Positions 18,301-26,339 of a DNA stretch of 64,000 nt are shown piece by piece. The first letter of the stretch is position 1. Each line of letters starts with the position of its first letter. The translations under genes and the position numbers were made by a program. The stretch is from Serratia nevei (lineage in GTDB: Bacteria > Pseudomonadota > Gammaproteobacteria > Enterobacterales > Enterobacteriaceae), in NCBI RefSeq assembly GCF_024160145.1, contig NZ_JAMYWQ010000003.1, positions 124,001-188,000 on the forward strand, read 5' to 3'. The notes beneath the pieces are model-generated. The model did not search any database, was not told the origin of the DNA, and saw only the letters and a list, made by a program, of their open reading frames with translations.

Positions 18301-19006
18301 TTTGGTTGCGGCGCTGCAGCGAGCAATCGCGCTCGCCGAGCGCCACCACCCGCCCCTGGCCGTCGCCGAAAATCTGTACCTCGACGTGGCGTGCGCGATC
18401 GACGAAGCGTTCAATAAAGGCGCCGGCGTCGCGGAAAAACTGCTCTCCCAGCCGTTTGACGCTGTCGTAGGCGTCGCGCAGCGCCGCCTCGTCGTCACAG
18501 CGCGTCAGGCCGATGCCGCCACCGCCGGCGGTGCTTTTCAGCATCACCGGGTAGCCGATACGCGCGGCGGCGGTAACTGCCTGCTCAACGCTCTCCAGTA
18601 AGCCGGTACCCGGCGTCATCGGCACCCCGGCCAACCCCGCCAGCTCGCGCGCCCGGTGTTTGAGGCCGAACTCGCGGATCTGCGCCGCCGTCGGGCCGAT
18701 AAAGGCGATGCCCGCCGCCTCGCAGGCTTCGGCAAACTCGGCGCTCTCGGACAAAAAGCCGTAGCCGGGGTAGACCGCCTGCGCGCCGGTGGCGGCGGCG
18801 GCCGCAAGGATCTTGTCGATGCGCAGGTAGCTGTCGGCGGCCTTGTCACCGCCGAGCGCCACCGCCTTATCGGCTTCGGTGACGTGCGGCGCATTGCGGT
18901 CGGCGTCGGAATAAACCGCCACGCTGGTGACGCCCAGGCGTTTCAGGGTGCGAATGGCGCGGCAGGCGATTTCGCCGCGGTTAGCGATCAGTACGGTATT
19001 AAACAT
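15386..19006 (-). CDS. uca: urea carboxylase (biotin-dependent)
   Basis: A 1206-residue biotin enzyme converting urea, bicarbonate and ATP to allophanate. Order of domains: biotin carboxylase (about 1-450, starting [21 protein letters not shown], with ATP-grasp '[20 protein letters not shown]'), a KipA/KipI-like carboxyltransferase (about 465-1100, '[26 protein letters not shown]'), and a C-terminal biotin carrier domain with EAMKM, the biotinyl lysine being residue ~1169. The ATG at 19006 has AAGGGG upstream and overlaps the allophanate hydrolase end by 8 bases. Guanidine carboxylases are close relatives, but the partner genes here (Urt transporter, no UAAP1/2 proteins) favour urea. Confidence 0.92.
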   Translation of the reverse strand: [1206 protein letters not shown]

Positions 19007-20837
19007 GTTCGTGCCCCTTAAGGCTGGCGACATAAGGCTGCCAGCCGCCAAACTCAGTGATATCCGTGGCGCCTTCCAGCGCCCAGGCTTCGCAGATAAA
19101 CCCCTTCACCCGCCGGCCGTCCGCCAGCAGCAGCGTGCCGATGCCCAAGGGCGCCGGGATTTCCGCCACAAACTCGCCGAAACGGGCCAGCGGGATGTCC
19201 CACAGCTCAAGAAGGATCGCCGCCCCCTGCGCCACGCGCGCCAGCCCCGGCTTCGGCGGCTCGGTATCGGCCAGCGCGTAGAGGCGGTAACAGGGGGCGG
19301 TGACGGTTTGCTCCACCCGCACCGCGTCGCGCTGCGTCAGCTGGACGTTGAGCGGCATACCGCTGAGGTGAGCACCCACTACCGCCAGACGCACGTGCCC
19401 CGCCGACGGGGCCGGCGCGGGCTGCGGCGGCAATACCCGGCCGGTAGCCCCGAGCGGCAAGGCGCTTTGCCGTTGCCAGCGCAGGCCAAACGCCGCCAGC
19501 GCCCGGTCATGCCAGGCGGGGGCAATCAGGGTGATGCCCGCCGGCAGCCCGTCTTCGCGCAGCGGCCCCGGCAGCGCCAGGGCGCTCAGATCGGCCAGGT
19601 TGGTGAAATTGGTGTAAGTGCCGAACTGCGAATTGAACAGCACCGGCTCCTGCGCCATCTCCGCCAGGGTGCGGATAGTGGGCGCGGTCGGCACCACCAG
19701 CGCGTCGAACGGCGCCAGCCGCTGGGCGATTTGCCGCGCCAATTCGGCACGCAGGTATTCCGCCTGGTAGGCGTCGCAGGCGCTGTAGCCCAGGCCGTTG
19801 CCGACAATCCCGCGCACCACCGGATCGATAGCCTGCGGGCTCGCTTCCAGTACCTGCTCAATCGCCACGGTGCGCTCCGCCACCCAGGGGCCGTAATACA
19901 GCTGCTCCGCCAGGGTGCGAAACGGCGCGAAATCGAGAGGTTCCAGCGTGGCGCCGCCCGCCTGCAGCTGCGCCAGCGCGCGGTGAAACGCCCGTTCGGC
20001 CTGCGCGTCACCGAAAAACTCCAGTTGGGCGGGGATGGCAAAACGCGGCGCGGCGGGAATATCCGCCGGCGCGGTATGCGGATCGGGGCGGGAATACGGA
20101 TCTGCCGCGTCAAAGCCGCTCGCCAGCTCCGCCACCTGCGCCGCATCGGCCACCGTCAGCGCGAAGACCGATACCGTATCGTTCAAGCGGCAGGCCGGCA
20201 CCACGCCGCGGTTGGACAACCGCCCCTTGGTCGGCTTCAGCCCGACGATGTTGTTGAACCCGGCGGGCACGCGCCCCGAACCGGCGGTGTCGGTGCCCAG
20301 CGCGAACGGCACCAGGCCGCGCGCCACCACCGAGGCGGAGCCGGAGCTGGAACCGCCGCTGACGTAGCGGCTGTCGAAGCTGTTGACCACCGCGCCATAA
20401 GGTGAGCGGGTGCCCACCAACCCGGTAGCGAACTGATCGAGGTTGGTTTTACCGAGGGCGATCGCCCCGGCGGCACGCAGGTTGGCGACCACGGTGGCGT
20501 CCGCCGCAGCCTGATAGGTGAACGCCGGGCAGGCGGCGCTGGTTGGCCAGCCGCCGACGTCGATATTGTCTTTGATGGCAAAGGGCACGCCGAACAGCGG
20601 CAGGCGGCTGAGATCGCCGGCGACCGCCGCCAGCAACTGTGCCAGTTGCCGGTACTGCTGCTCGCGCTGCGCCGGCGTGGCGAGATACAGCCAGGCGTTA
20701 TCGTCCGGGTTCAGCCCGGCGACCAGCGCTTCGATCGTCGCGCTGACGCAGGCGAGGCGCTCGCCCGCCGGACGGGTTTGATAATGGTGTTGCCATTCAC
20801 TGAGGGTAAAACCACAGGCTTCAACAGGATCGCTCAT
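18999..20837 (-). CDS. atzF: allophanate hydrolase
   Basis: A 612-residue amidase-signature enzyme that splits allophanate into two ammonia and two CO2, completing ATP-dependent urea breakdown. The catalytic Lys is in PFAIKDNIDVGG (about residue 88) and the cis-Ser/Ser pair in YVSGGSSSGSASVVARGLV; the C-terminal ~160 residues form the allophanate-hydrolase-specific small domain. It is the first gene of the operon. In fungi the two enzymes are fused; here they are separate but overlap by 8 bases. Confidence 0.92.
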   Translation of the reverse strand: MSDPVEACGFTLSEWQHHYQTRPAGERLACVSATIEALVAGLNPDDNAWLYLATPAQREQQYRQLAQLLAAVAGDLSRLPLFGVPFAIKDNIDVGGWPTSAACPAFTYQAAADATVVANLRAAGAIALGKTNLDQFATGLVGTRSPYGAVVNSFDSRYVSGGSSSGSASVVARGLVPFALGTDTAGSGRVPAGFNNIVGLKPTKGRLSNRGVVPACRLNDTVSVFALTVADAAQVAELASGFDAADPYSRPDPHTAPADIPAAPRFAIPAQLEFFGDAQAERAFHRALAQLQAGGATLEPLDFAPFRTLAEQLYYGPWVAERTVAIEQVLEASPQAIDPVVRGIVGNGLGYSACDAYQAEYLRAELARQIAQRLAPFDALVVPTAPTIRTLAEMAQEPVLFNSQFGTYTNFTNLADLSALALPGPLREDGLPAGITLIAPAWHDRALAAFGLRWQRQSALPLGATGRVLPPQPAPAPSAGHVRLAVVGAHLSGMPLNVQLTQRDAVRVEQTVTAPCYRLYALADTEPPKPGLARVAQGAAILLELWDIPLARFGEFVAEIPAPLGIGTLLLADGRRVKGFICEAWALEGATDITEFGGWQPYVASLKGHEHV

Positions 20838-20848
20838 CGGCTGAATTC

Positions 20849-20866
20849 CATCTGGTACACAAGATG
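20849..20866 (-). promoter_or_regulatory. candidate GntR operator at the urea operon start site
   Basis: An 18-base imperfect palindrome, CATCTGGTACACAAGATG on the plus strand (7 of 9 pairs match), sits between the sigma-54 promoter and the allophanate hydrolase start. It contains the GT-N-AC pattern of FadR-subfamily sites (TTGTGTACCA on the minus strand). A repressor here would block initiation or clearance. Assignment to the GntR protein at 14670-15371 is inference from position. Confidence 0.5.
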
Positions 20867-20877
20867 GGATTCAACAG

Positions 20878-20893
20878 AGCAACCGGCGTGCCA
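20878..20893 (-). promoter_or_regulatory. sigma-54 (RpoN) promoter of the urea operon
   Basis: On the minus strand the sequence reads TGGCACGCCGGTTGCT, a perfect match to the -24/-12 consensus TGGCACG-N4-TTGCW. It lies 41 bases before the allophanate hydrolase ATG and would start transcription near 20868. With the candidate NtrC site about 95 bases upstream this predicts induction under nitrogen limitation. Confidence 0.85.
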
Positions 20894-20956
20894 ATTTTTA
20901 ATCTCATGATTTCAATAAATTATAATTAAAACTTATGACGGTGACGGCGAACGGCC

Positions 20957-20973
20957 TGCACCAGCGGCGCGCA
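20957..20973 (-). promoter_or_regulatory. candidate NtrC enhancer site
   Basis: The minus strand reads TGCGCGCCGCTGGTGCA, which fits the NtrC palindrome TGCACC-N5-GGTGCA with one perfect half and four of six matches in the other. The centre lies about 97 bases upstream of the predicted start, a normal distance for an NtrC enhancer. A second site was not found. Confidence 0.5.
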
Positions 20974-21014
20974 GCGGGAGAACAAAAAGAGTGCAATGGC
21001 GGGATAACGAAGCG

Positions 21015-21048
21015 GAAAAACCGGGGCGACGGCACTCGCCGCCCCGGT
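21015..21048 (-). terminator. intrinsic terminator after the enhancin-like gene
   Basis: Reading the minus strand after the stop at 21062: a 9-base-pair stem ACCGGGGCG / CGCCCCGGT with an 11-base loop, followed by five T residues. This is a clear rho-independent terminator that also insulates the enhancin gene from the urea operon promoter region. Confidence 0.85.
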
Positions 21049-21061
21049 AGGCCGATGGGGA

Positions 21062-23629
21062 TCAATCCTTGATGCGTTTCAAACCGACCGGCGTAATGCA
21101 GTAGGTCTGTTGCTTGCCCTTCTCCGCCAGCCGCACATGCTGCATCTCGTTGACGATCGCCAGACGGTTGTCCGGCTCTTCATGCCGCAGATGGATCACC
21201 TCACCGCCGTAGCCTGACAGCGGCAGCACCCAGATTTTAGCCTGTTGATTTTGGCTGCCGATGACGTCGTAGCTGAGCAAGGTGTTTCCGTCCGCATCCG
21301 TCACGCTGATGAAGGCGTAGCTGTCGGCAAAATAGTGGTGAGCAATCCCCGCCGCCAGCGTCACGGTCACGGTTTTCTTCACCAGATCGACGGCGCAGGT
21401 CAAAAACTGGCGATCGCCGATCCCTTTGCCGGCCACGGTAAACGCATTGCCGACGTTAGCGCCCGGCGGCGTATTATCGGCCGGCAGGCAATCCCGATAG
21501 GTCGCCAACAGTGGCTCGCGCTGCGGCTCGGCGAAGGCGCCGATCGCCAGATAAATATCGTCCTTGAACGACGATGACGGCGCGTAGTAAGCCGGCAACA
21601 GGCGGCGCAAACGCTGCGCCGCCTGCTCCAGGCGCGCCAGCAGCGCCTGCTCGGGATCGCCGGACAACGCCGGGTTTTTCAGCCCGCTGGTTTCGATACG
21701 CAGCACGTTGGTTTTGTTTTTGTTGTCGATGACGCCGGCCGCCGCCGGATTCAAACGCACCCGGCTCGGCTCCACATGATAAATCTCGATGTCGTCGCCT
21801 TCGGCAAACGGCAGCTCGTCATGACTCAATGTAGCCTCAGTGCCCTGAATTTCCTTAGTGAAACGCACCGCACCCTGCCGATCGCGCAGCGTCACCCGGG
21901 CATAGGTTTCACCGGGGAAGTAGGCGTGCGGCGTGGTGCTGGTCACGTCAACCACCACCGCCCCTTTGGCGCGATCGACGACCACGGTGGCGAAGACCGC
22001 ATCGCTCAGGCCCAACAGGTTGATCTCCTGCGACACGATCGGCGAAGCGGCTTTGCGCTCGAAGCGAAGCGTCACCGCGTTTTTCCCCTGTTTCACCGTC
22101 AGATAAGCCGCCGTCGGCCGATATTTGCGATCTTTGCCGGTCGGCAACCGCAGGGTGTACACGCCGATCGGCAACGCATTCAGGGCCAGGGTCGGCGCGT
22201 CGATACGGACCTTGTGGGCATAGCGCGCCCCTTCCATCAGGACAAGATCCTCACCGTAGATCTGCGCAAAGTCATCGATATCCAGGCTCAGGGCGACATC
22301 GCCTTTCAGGCCGCTCGCCTTGAGCTGAGAGGAATCGACCAGGCGCAGGGAGGAATCCAGCTTCAGCTGTGCCTGCACCGCCGGCAAACTCTGCGCATCC
22401 ACCAGTTGATACAGCGGGTACACCGCCTTGGCGTGGCTGAACGCGTTGAGATCGCGCTGCGTTTGGGTGATCACGCCGCCGGTCAGTTCGACGAACGGCG
22501 TCACGTCGATTTGCTCGCCGGCCGCGGCGAAGCTTGCCGACAGCAGGTCCAGCAAGGCATGTTCGGACGGCACGAAGCCCGGCGTATTGCAGCTTTGGCG
22601 ATACTGCTGGTTAAAGTGCGTGAAGGCGTTCTTGCCTGCCTTGTCGACCATCAGCATCGCGAAGAACAGCTTGGAGCGCAGATCCCACTGGTTGAGCGGC
22701 GTGCCCTGAGCGATCAGATCGACGATTTTCTTCTCGACGCCGGCCGCGTTGCCGTAGTTATACAGCCATCCCTCCTGGTATTTGCGTTCCCCCAGCATCA
22801 CGTCCTGATAGCAAGCGGCGTAAATATTGTTCCACATCTCACCGGTGGAGAAATATTTGTCGCCCATAAAGTGCCCCTGATAGCCGTGCGCGATCTCATG
22901 CAGGCTGCCCCAGTTGCTGTCTTTCGGCGTCAGCCAGAAGCTGCTGACCGAATCGCTGGTTTCCGCCGTCCAGCGGCCGCCGTAATACGCGGCGCCGGCG
23001 CCGTGCTTATCGGCCTTCATAAAGTAGCGGTTGCGAATATTGCGATCGGATTCGTGTTCAGCCTCGAACGAGACGCCGGTCAGCGCATTGTAGAAGGTGA
23101 AAATGCGGTCATAGTAGGCGATCAGCCCGTCGATGTTTTTCGCTTCGCCCAGCGACTTCAGCGCCGGCTTACTGATTTTCGGCACCAGCAACACCGCGTA
23201 TTCCGCATCGACCAGCGCAAACTCGGCGTCCCGATCGTCCCAACGGGCGAAGAATGCGGCTTCGTTTTCGCCACGGCGATAAACCGGCAGCGCTTTCGCC
23301 GTGTCCGGATACTCGAACTCCAGCGCCGGTTCGCCCTGCCCGTACGGCGTATCGATGAACGGCACCGAGACGGCATTGACCTGGGCCTCGACCCAGCTCG
23401 CGCCGACGCTGAATTCAGCCTCCGTTTTGCTGTCGTCATTCAGCAAGCGCAGCATGAGCTTGCCGGTAAACGCCGCGTTGGTCTGCCGCACTCGCAGCAC
23501 CTGCCCGGCGGCGAGAATGATGCCCAGGTGCTGGCGATCGTGATCGATACCTTTGCTCATGCCTGCCGCATCCAGCCAGACCGGCCGGGTCAACGTGTAA
23601 AGTGATTGGGTTTTCGTGATGGTTGGCAT
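21062..23629 (-). CDS. enhancin-like M60 metallopeptidase with two mucin-binding modules
   Basis: An 855-residue protein with no obvious signal peptide. The catalytic site is HEIAHGYQG (His244, Glu245, His248), followed by a downstream Glu in FSTGEMWNNIYA, the HExxH...E pattern of M60/enhancin peptidases. The N-terminal ~100 residues resemble the M60 accessory domain. The C-terminal ~300 residues hold two similar modules (about 530-660 and 730-850, each with an 'F/L-x-G-x-GD' start and a Y-FA-D/E-YA-V-D core), resembling the putative mucin/carbohydrate-binding module of enhancins. Viral enhancins cut insect intestinal mucin; a role against host mucus is plausible but inferred. The ATG at 23629 has AGGAAAG upstream. 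Confidence 0.78.
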   Translation of the reverse strand: MPTITKTQSLYTLTRPVWLDAAGMSKGIDHDRQHLGIILAAGQVLRVRQTNAAFTGKLMLRLLNDDSKTEAEFSVGASWVEAQVNAVSVPFIDTPYGQGEPALEFEYPDTAKALPVYRRGENEAAFFARWDDRDAEFALVDAEYAVLLVPKISKPALKSLGEAKNIDGLIAYYDRIFTFYNALTGVSFEAEHESDRNIRNRYFMKADKHGAGAAYYGGRWTAETSDSVSSFWLTPKDSNWGSLHEIAHGYQGHFMGDKYFSTGEMWNNIYAACYQDVMLGERKYQEGWLYNYGNAAGVEKKIVDLIAQGTPLNQWDLRSKLFFAMLMVDKAGKNAFTHFNQQYRQSCNTPGFVPSEHALLDLLSASFAAAGEQIDVTPFVELTGGVITQTQRDLNAFSHAKAVYPLYQLVDAQSLPAVQAQLKLDSSLRLVDSSQLKASGLKGDVALSLDIDDFAQIYGEDLVLMEGARYAHKVRIDAPTLALNALPIGVYTLRLPTGKDRKYRPTAAYLTVKQGKNAVTLRFERKAASPIVSQEINLLGLSDAVFATVVVDRAKGAVVVDVTSTTPHAYFPGETYARVTLRDRQGAVRFTKEIQGTEATLSHDELPFAEGDDIEIYHVEPSRVRLNPAAAGVIDNKNKTNVLRIETSGLKNPALSGDPEQALLARLEQAAQRLRRLLPAYYAPSSSFKDDIYLAIGAFAEPQREPLLATYRDCLPADNTPPGANVGNAFTVAGKGIGDRQFLTCAVDLVKKTVTVTLAAGIAHHYFADSYAFISVTDADGNTLLSYDVIGSQNQQAKIWVLPLSGYGGEVIHLRHEEPDNRLAIVNEMQHVRLAEKGKQQTYCITPVGLKRIKD

Positions 23630-23751
23630 CCTGCTTTCCTCATGGTTTCGGTGATTGAATTGACCATGAGAAAGTAACCGGAGGGGCGGCCGCCCTCCAT
23701 CGATGGCGGATGGCTGAGGGCCAGTACAACAACGGCGGGCGGGAGAGCGGC

Positions 23752-23782
23752 AATAAAAAAGGCGCAACCTTGCGATTGCGCC
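23752..23782 (-). terminator. intrinsic terminator after yehS
   Basis: A stem GGCGCAA / TTGCGCC with an 8-base loop (23761-23782), followed on the minus strand by TTTTTTATT. It lies 23 bases beyond the yehS stop and ends that transcript. Confidence 0.85.
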
Positions 23783-23805
23783 TGAGGCTCGGTGAACGCT
23801 GCGCG

Positions 23806-24270
23806 TTACTCGCCGCGAACGCGCTGCGCCAACCCTTTGAGGAAGTAGCGCAGCATCTGATCGCCGCACGGGCGGTAGTTCTTGGTGCCTTCTTTGCGGA
23901 ACAGCGCGCTCAGCTCCGGCTTGGAGATGCGGAAGTCCACCGCGGTGAAGATCTGGTGCATGTCGGTGTCTTTCAGCTCGAACGCCACGCGCAGCTTTTT
24001 CAGCACCAGGTTATTGGTGATCGGCAGCTCAACCGCCGGCGCCGGGAACTTGTCGTCCTTGCCGCGCTTGAAGAACACCAGGCCGTTGAGGAAGTGCGCC
24101 ATCACTTCGTCCGGGCACTTCTCGTAGCCCGGCTCGCCTTCTTTGATCACGTAAGCGTCCATCGCCGACACCGCCACCTCGAAATCGTCCAGTTTGATAA
24201 TCTCGACCATTTTGGCGTTGTTAATGCTCAGCATATAGCGCACGCTGCGCAGCACGTCGTTGTTCATCAT
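23806..24270 (-). CDS. yehS: DUF1456 family protein YehS
   Basis: A 154-residue protein made of two copies of the DUF1456 module: residues ~4-75 (NDVLRSVRYMLSINNAKMVEIIKL) and ~85-150 (NLVLKKLRVAFELKDTDMHQIFTAVDF). Both carry the alternating hydrophobic helical pattern and the 'F-(I/V)-S-K-x-E-L-S-A-L-F-R' tail seen in E. coli YehS. Function unknown; cytoplasmic. Two adjacent ATGs (24270, 24267) are possible starts. It has its own terminator and stands alone. Confidence 0.88.
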   Translation of the reverse strand: MMNNDVLRSVRYMLSINNAKMVEIIKLDDFEVAVSAMDAYVIKEGEPGYEKCPDEVMAHFLNGLVFFKRGKDDKFPAPAVELPITNNLVLKKLRVAFELKDTDMHQIFTAVDFRISKPELSALFRKEGTKNYRPCGDQMLRYFLKGLAQRVRGE

Positions 24271-24328
24271 GGGATTGCATTGCCTTTACTTGTCTAACGG
24301 GGACGTGCGCATTGTAAAAAAATGCCCC

Positions 24329-24452
24329 ATACCCAAAATAATTGGAGTTGCATCGCGGCGGCAAATTTGTAAGCCCCCGGAGCATAGTTAACTATGTGAC
24401 CGGGGCGCGCAAATGCAGCCAACAAAGAGGCAGCTCCAAGTATGACGGGTAT
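24329..24452. repeat. ERIC-type intergenic repeat
   Basis: About 124 bases bounded by inverted ends ATACCC (24329) and GGGTAT (24452). Inside are the hallmarks of enterobacterial repetitive intergenic consensus elements as I remember them: 'AATAATTGGAGTTGCA' near the left end, a central GTAAGCCCCCGGAGC / TGACCGGGGCGCGC palindrome and 'AAGTATGACGGGTAT' at the right. It is intergenic between yehS and the phn transporter, as is typical. Confidence 0.75.
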
Positions 24453-24453
24453 G

Positions 24454-24476
24454 GCCGCACACCTTGAATGTGCGGC
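24454..24476. other. perfect hairpin beyond the phnE2 stop
   Basis: GCCGCACA / TGTGCGGC, 8-base-pair arms with a 7-base loop, immediately next to the ERIC element and 26 bases beyond the end of phnE2. No T-run follows on either strand, so it may limit RNA decay or be part of a weak terminator rather than a canonical one. Confidence 0.4.
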
Positions 24477-24501
24477 AGTATAGGGATCGGCAAGGGGTTT
24501 C

Positions 24502-25401
24502 TCAATCGATTTGGCTTTTTTGCTGATACAGCGGGATGTCTTCGCCGATGATGTACTTGTTGCGCAGCATCGACGAGACCTTGTCCATGATCATCACCAC
24601 CACCACCAGGATCAGGGTGATGAACATCACCACGTCCCAGTTCCACAGCCGCATGTTCTCCGCGTACACCAGGCCGATGCCGCCGGCGCCGACGAAGCCC
24701 AGCACCGCCGCAGAGCGGGTGTTGGACTCGATCTGGTACAGGCTGAGCGCCAGGAAGGTGGGGAACGATTGGGTGAAGATGCCGTAGCGGTGCTTCTGCA
24801 ACCCGTTGGCGCCTACCGCCGTCAGGCCGCGGCTGGGGGACTTGTCCACCGCCTCGTGCCCTTCGGCGTACAGTTTGCCCAGCAGCCCGACGTCCTGCAT
24901 CACGATCGCCAACACCCCGGCCAGCGGCCCCATGCCGACGGCGCGCACGAAGATCAGCCCCCAGATCGCCATGTCGATACCGCGCAGCACGTCCAGCAAG
25001 CGGCGCACCACCACCGAAATCGGCCGCAGCAGCGGCGTCGACATCACGTTGCGCGCGGCGAAGAACGACAGCGGCAGCGCGATCAGCGACGCGGTGATGG
25101 TGCCGGCGAACACGATGGCGATGGTGATGCCGATCTGCTGGAAGTAGTACATGAACGGCCAGTTGACGAAGTCGTGCCAGACGAACATGCGCAGGAAATA
25201 GCGCCCCAGCTGCTGGCAGCCGTTGATAAACTGCGGCCAGCTAATGCCGAAGACCAGGAAGAAGAACACGTAATACAGCACGATCGCCAGCGCGATCAGG
25301 CCGACGGTGCGCAGGTAGCGCCCCTGCTGCGCAAAGATCGCCGGATGCTGTTGTTTCAACTGGCGCAGCGTTTCCGCCGACGCCGGAGTGCCCGCTATCA
25401 T
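24502..25401 (-). CDS. phnE: phosphonate ABC transporter permease PhnE (second copy)
   Basis: A 299-residue inner-membrane permease with about six spans. It has a BPD_transp_1 core with the EAA-like loop 'VGANGLQKHRYGIFTQSFPTFLALSLYQIESNTRSAAVLGFVGAGGIGL', characteristic of PhnE. Its ATG overlaps the first phnE stop by 4 bases. Together with the preceding permease it likely forms a heterodimeric channel. Last gene of the phnCDE1E2 unit. Confidence 0.9.
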   Translation of the reverse strand: MIAGTPASAETLRQLKQQHPAIFAQQGRYLRTVGLIALAIVLYYVFFFLVFGISWPQFINGCQQLGRYFLRMFVWHDFVNWPFMYYFQQIGITIAIVFAGTITASLIALPLSFFAARNVMSTPLLRPISVVVRRLLDVLRGIDMAIWGLIFVRAVGMGPLAGVLAIVMQDVGLLGKLYAEGHEAVDKSPSRGLTAVGANGLQKHRYGIFTQSFPTFLALSLYQIESNTRSAAVLGFVGAGGIGLVYAENMRLWNWDVVMFITLILVVVVMIMDKVSSMLRNKYIIGEDIPLYQQKSQID

Positions 25402-26315
25402 TTTGCCCCCTCCACCACGCGCTTGCGCAGCTCGCCCGACACGTAGTCGAGCACGGAAACCACCACGATGATCAGCAGCAGCGTCATGCTGACCTGATCG
25501 TAGCGGTCGAGTTTAATGTTGGTCATCAGCTCCTGGCCGATGCCGCCCGCGCCCACCAGCCCCAAAATGGTCGACTGGCGGAAGTTGATCTCCAGCCGCA
25601 TGAAGCTGTAGGAGAGAAACACCGGCTTCACCTGCGGCCACAGGCCGAAGCGCATGCGCTGCAGCGGCGTAGCGCCGCAGGCCGCCAGCCCGCGCACCGG
25701 TTTGTTGGAGGCGGTTTCGATCGATTCGTAGAACAGCTTGGTCAGGCTGCCGATGGTGTGCAGCGCCAGCGCCAGGAAGCCGGGAATGGCGCCGATGCCG
25801 AACGCCATCACGAACATCACCGCCCACGCCAGCTCCGGCATGGTGCGCAAAAACGCTACCAGCGTGCGGATCGCCAGCCGCACCGAGGCCGGGGTATAGG
25901 TGTTGCCGGCCGCCAGAAACGCCAGCACGGTCGCCACCAGCACCGAGAAAATGGTCGCCGCCAGCGCCAGCTGCAAGGTCTCCCAGATCAGCGGCAGCTG
26001 GATATTCAGGCGGTAACCCCAGTAGGCCAGCGAGCCCTCGGTGCGCCCGTCGGCGAACAGCAAATGCCAATGCAGCGTCGGAATGGTTTCGGCCAGGTAG
26101 TCGAAGAAGTGCGGAATAGACACCCAAACGGTGTGCAGGTTGAACTCGGCGAGGTTGCCGGCGCCCAGGTACAGCACCACCAGCCCGAGCGACCACAGCA
26201 GCGCTTCGCGCTTTTGCTTGCTGCGGATCCGTTGGTAATAGTGTGCGAAATCGGTATTCAAAACAGGTCTTCCATCTTTATGGAACAAGGGGTTCAGCAC
26301 GCTGAACCCCTTCAT
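25398..26315 (-). CDS. phnE: phosphonate ABC transporter permease PhnE (first copy)
   Basis: A 305-residue permease with six or so membrane segments and the loop 'ACGATPLQRMRFGLWPQVKPVFLSYSFMRLEINFRQSTILGLVGAGGIGQELM', the PhnE form of the ATPase-coupling motif. It begins 24 bases after phnD and overlaps the second permease by 4 bases. The two permeases are diverged paralogs, not a recent duplication. Confidence 0.9.
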   Translation of the reverse strand: MKGFSVLNPLFHKDGRPVLNTDFAHYYQRIRSKQKREALLWSLGLVVLYLGAGNLAEFNLHTVWVSIPHFFDYLAETIPTLHWHLLFADGRTEGSLAYWGYRLNIQLPLIWETLQLALAATIFSVLVATVLAFLAAGNTYTPASVRLAIRTLVAFLRTMPELAWAVMFVMAFGIGAIPGFLALALHTIGSLTKLFYESIETASNKPVRGLAACGATPLQRMRFGLWPQVKPVFLSYSFMRLEINFRQSTILGLVGAGGIGQELMTNIKLDRYDQVSMTLLLIIVVVSVLDYVSGELRKRVVEGAK

Positions 26316-26339
26316 TCGGACGGCCGAGGCAGCCGGGAA

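Noticed and set aside
20838-21014. Possible guanidine-I riboswitch before the urea carboxylase operon
   Set aside because: Looked for because guanidine carboxylase loci carry one; the region instead contains a sigma-54 promoter and AT-rich DNA with no paired conserved loops.
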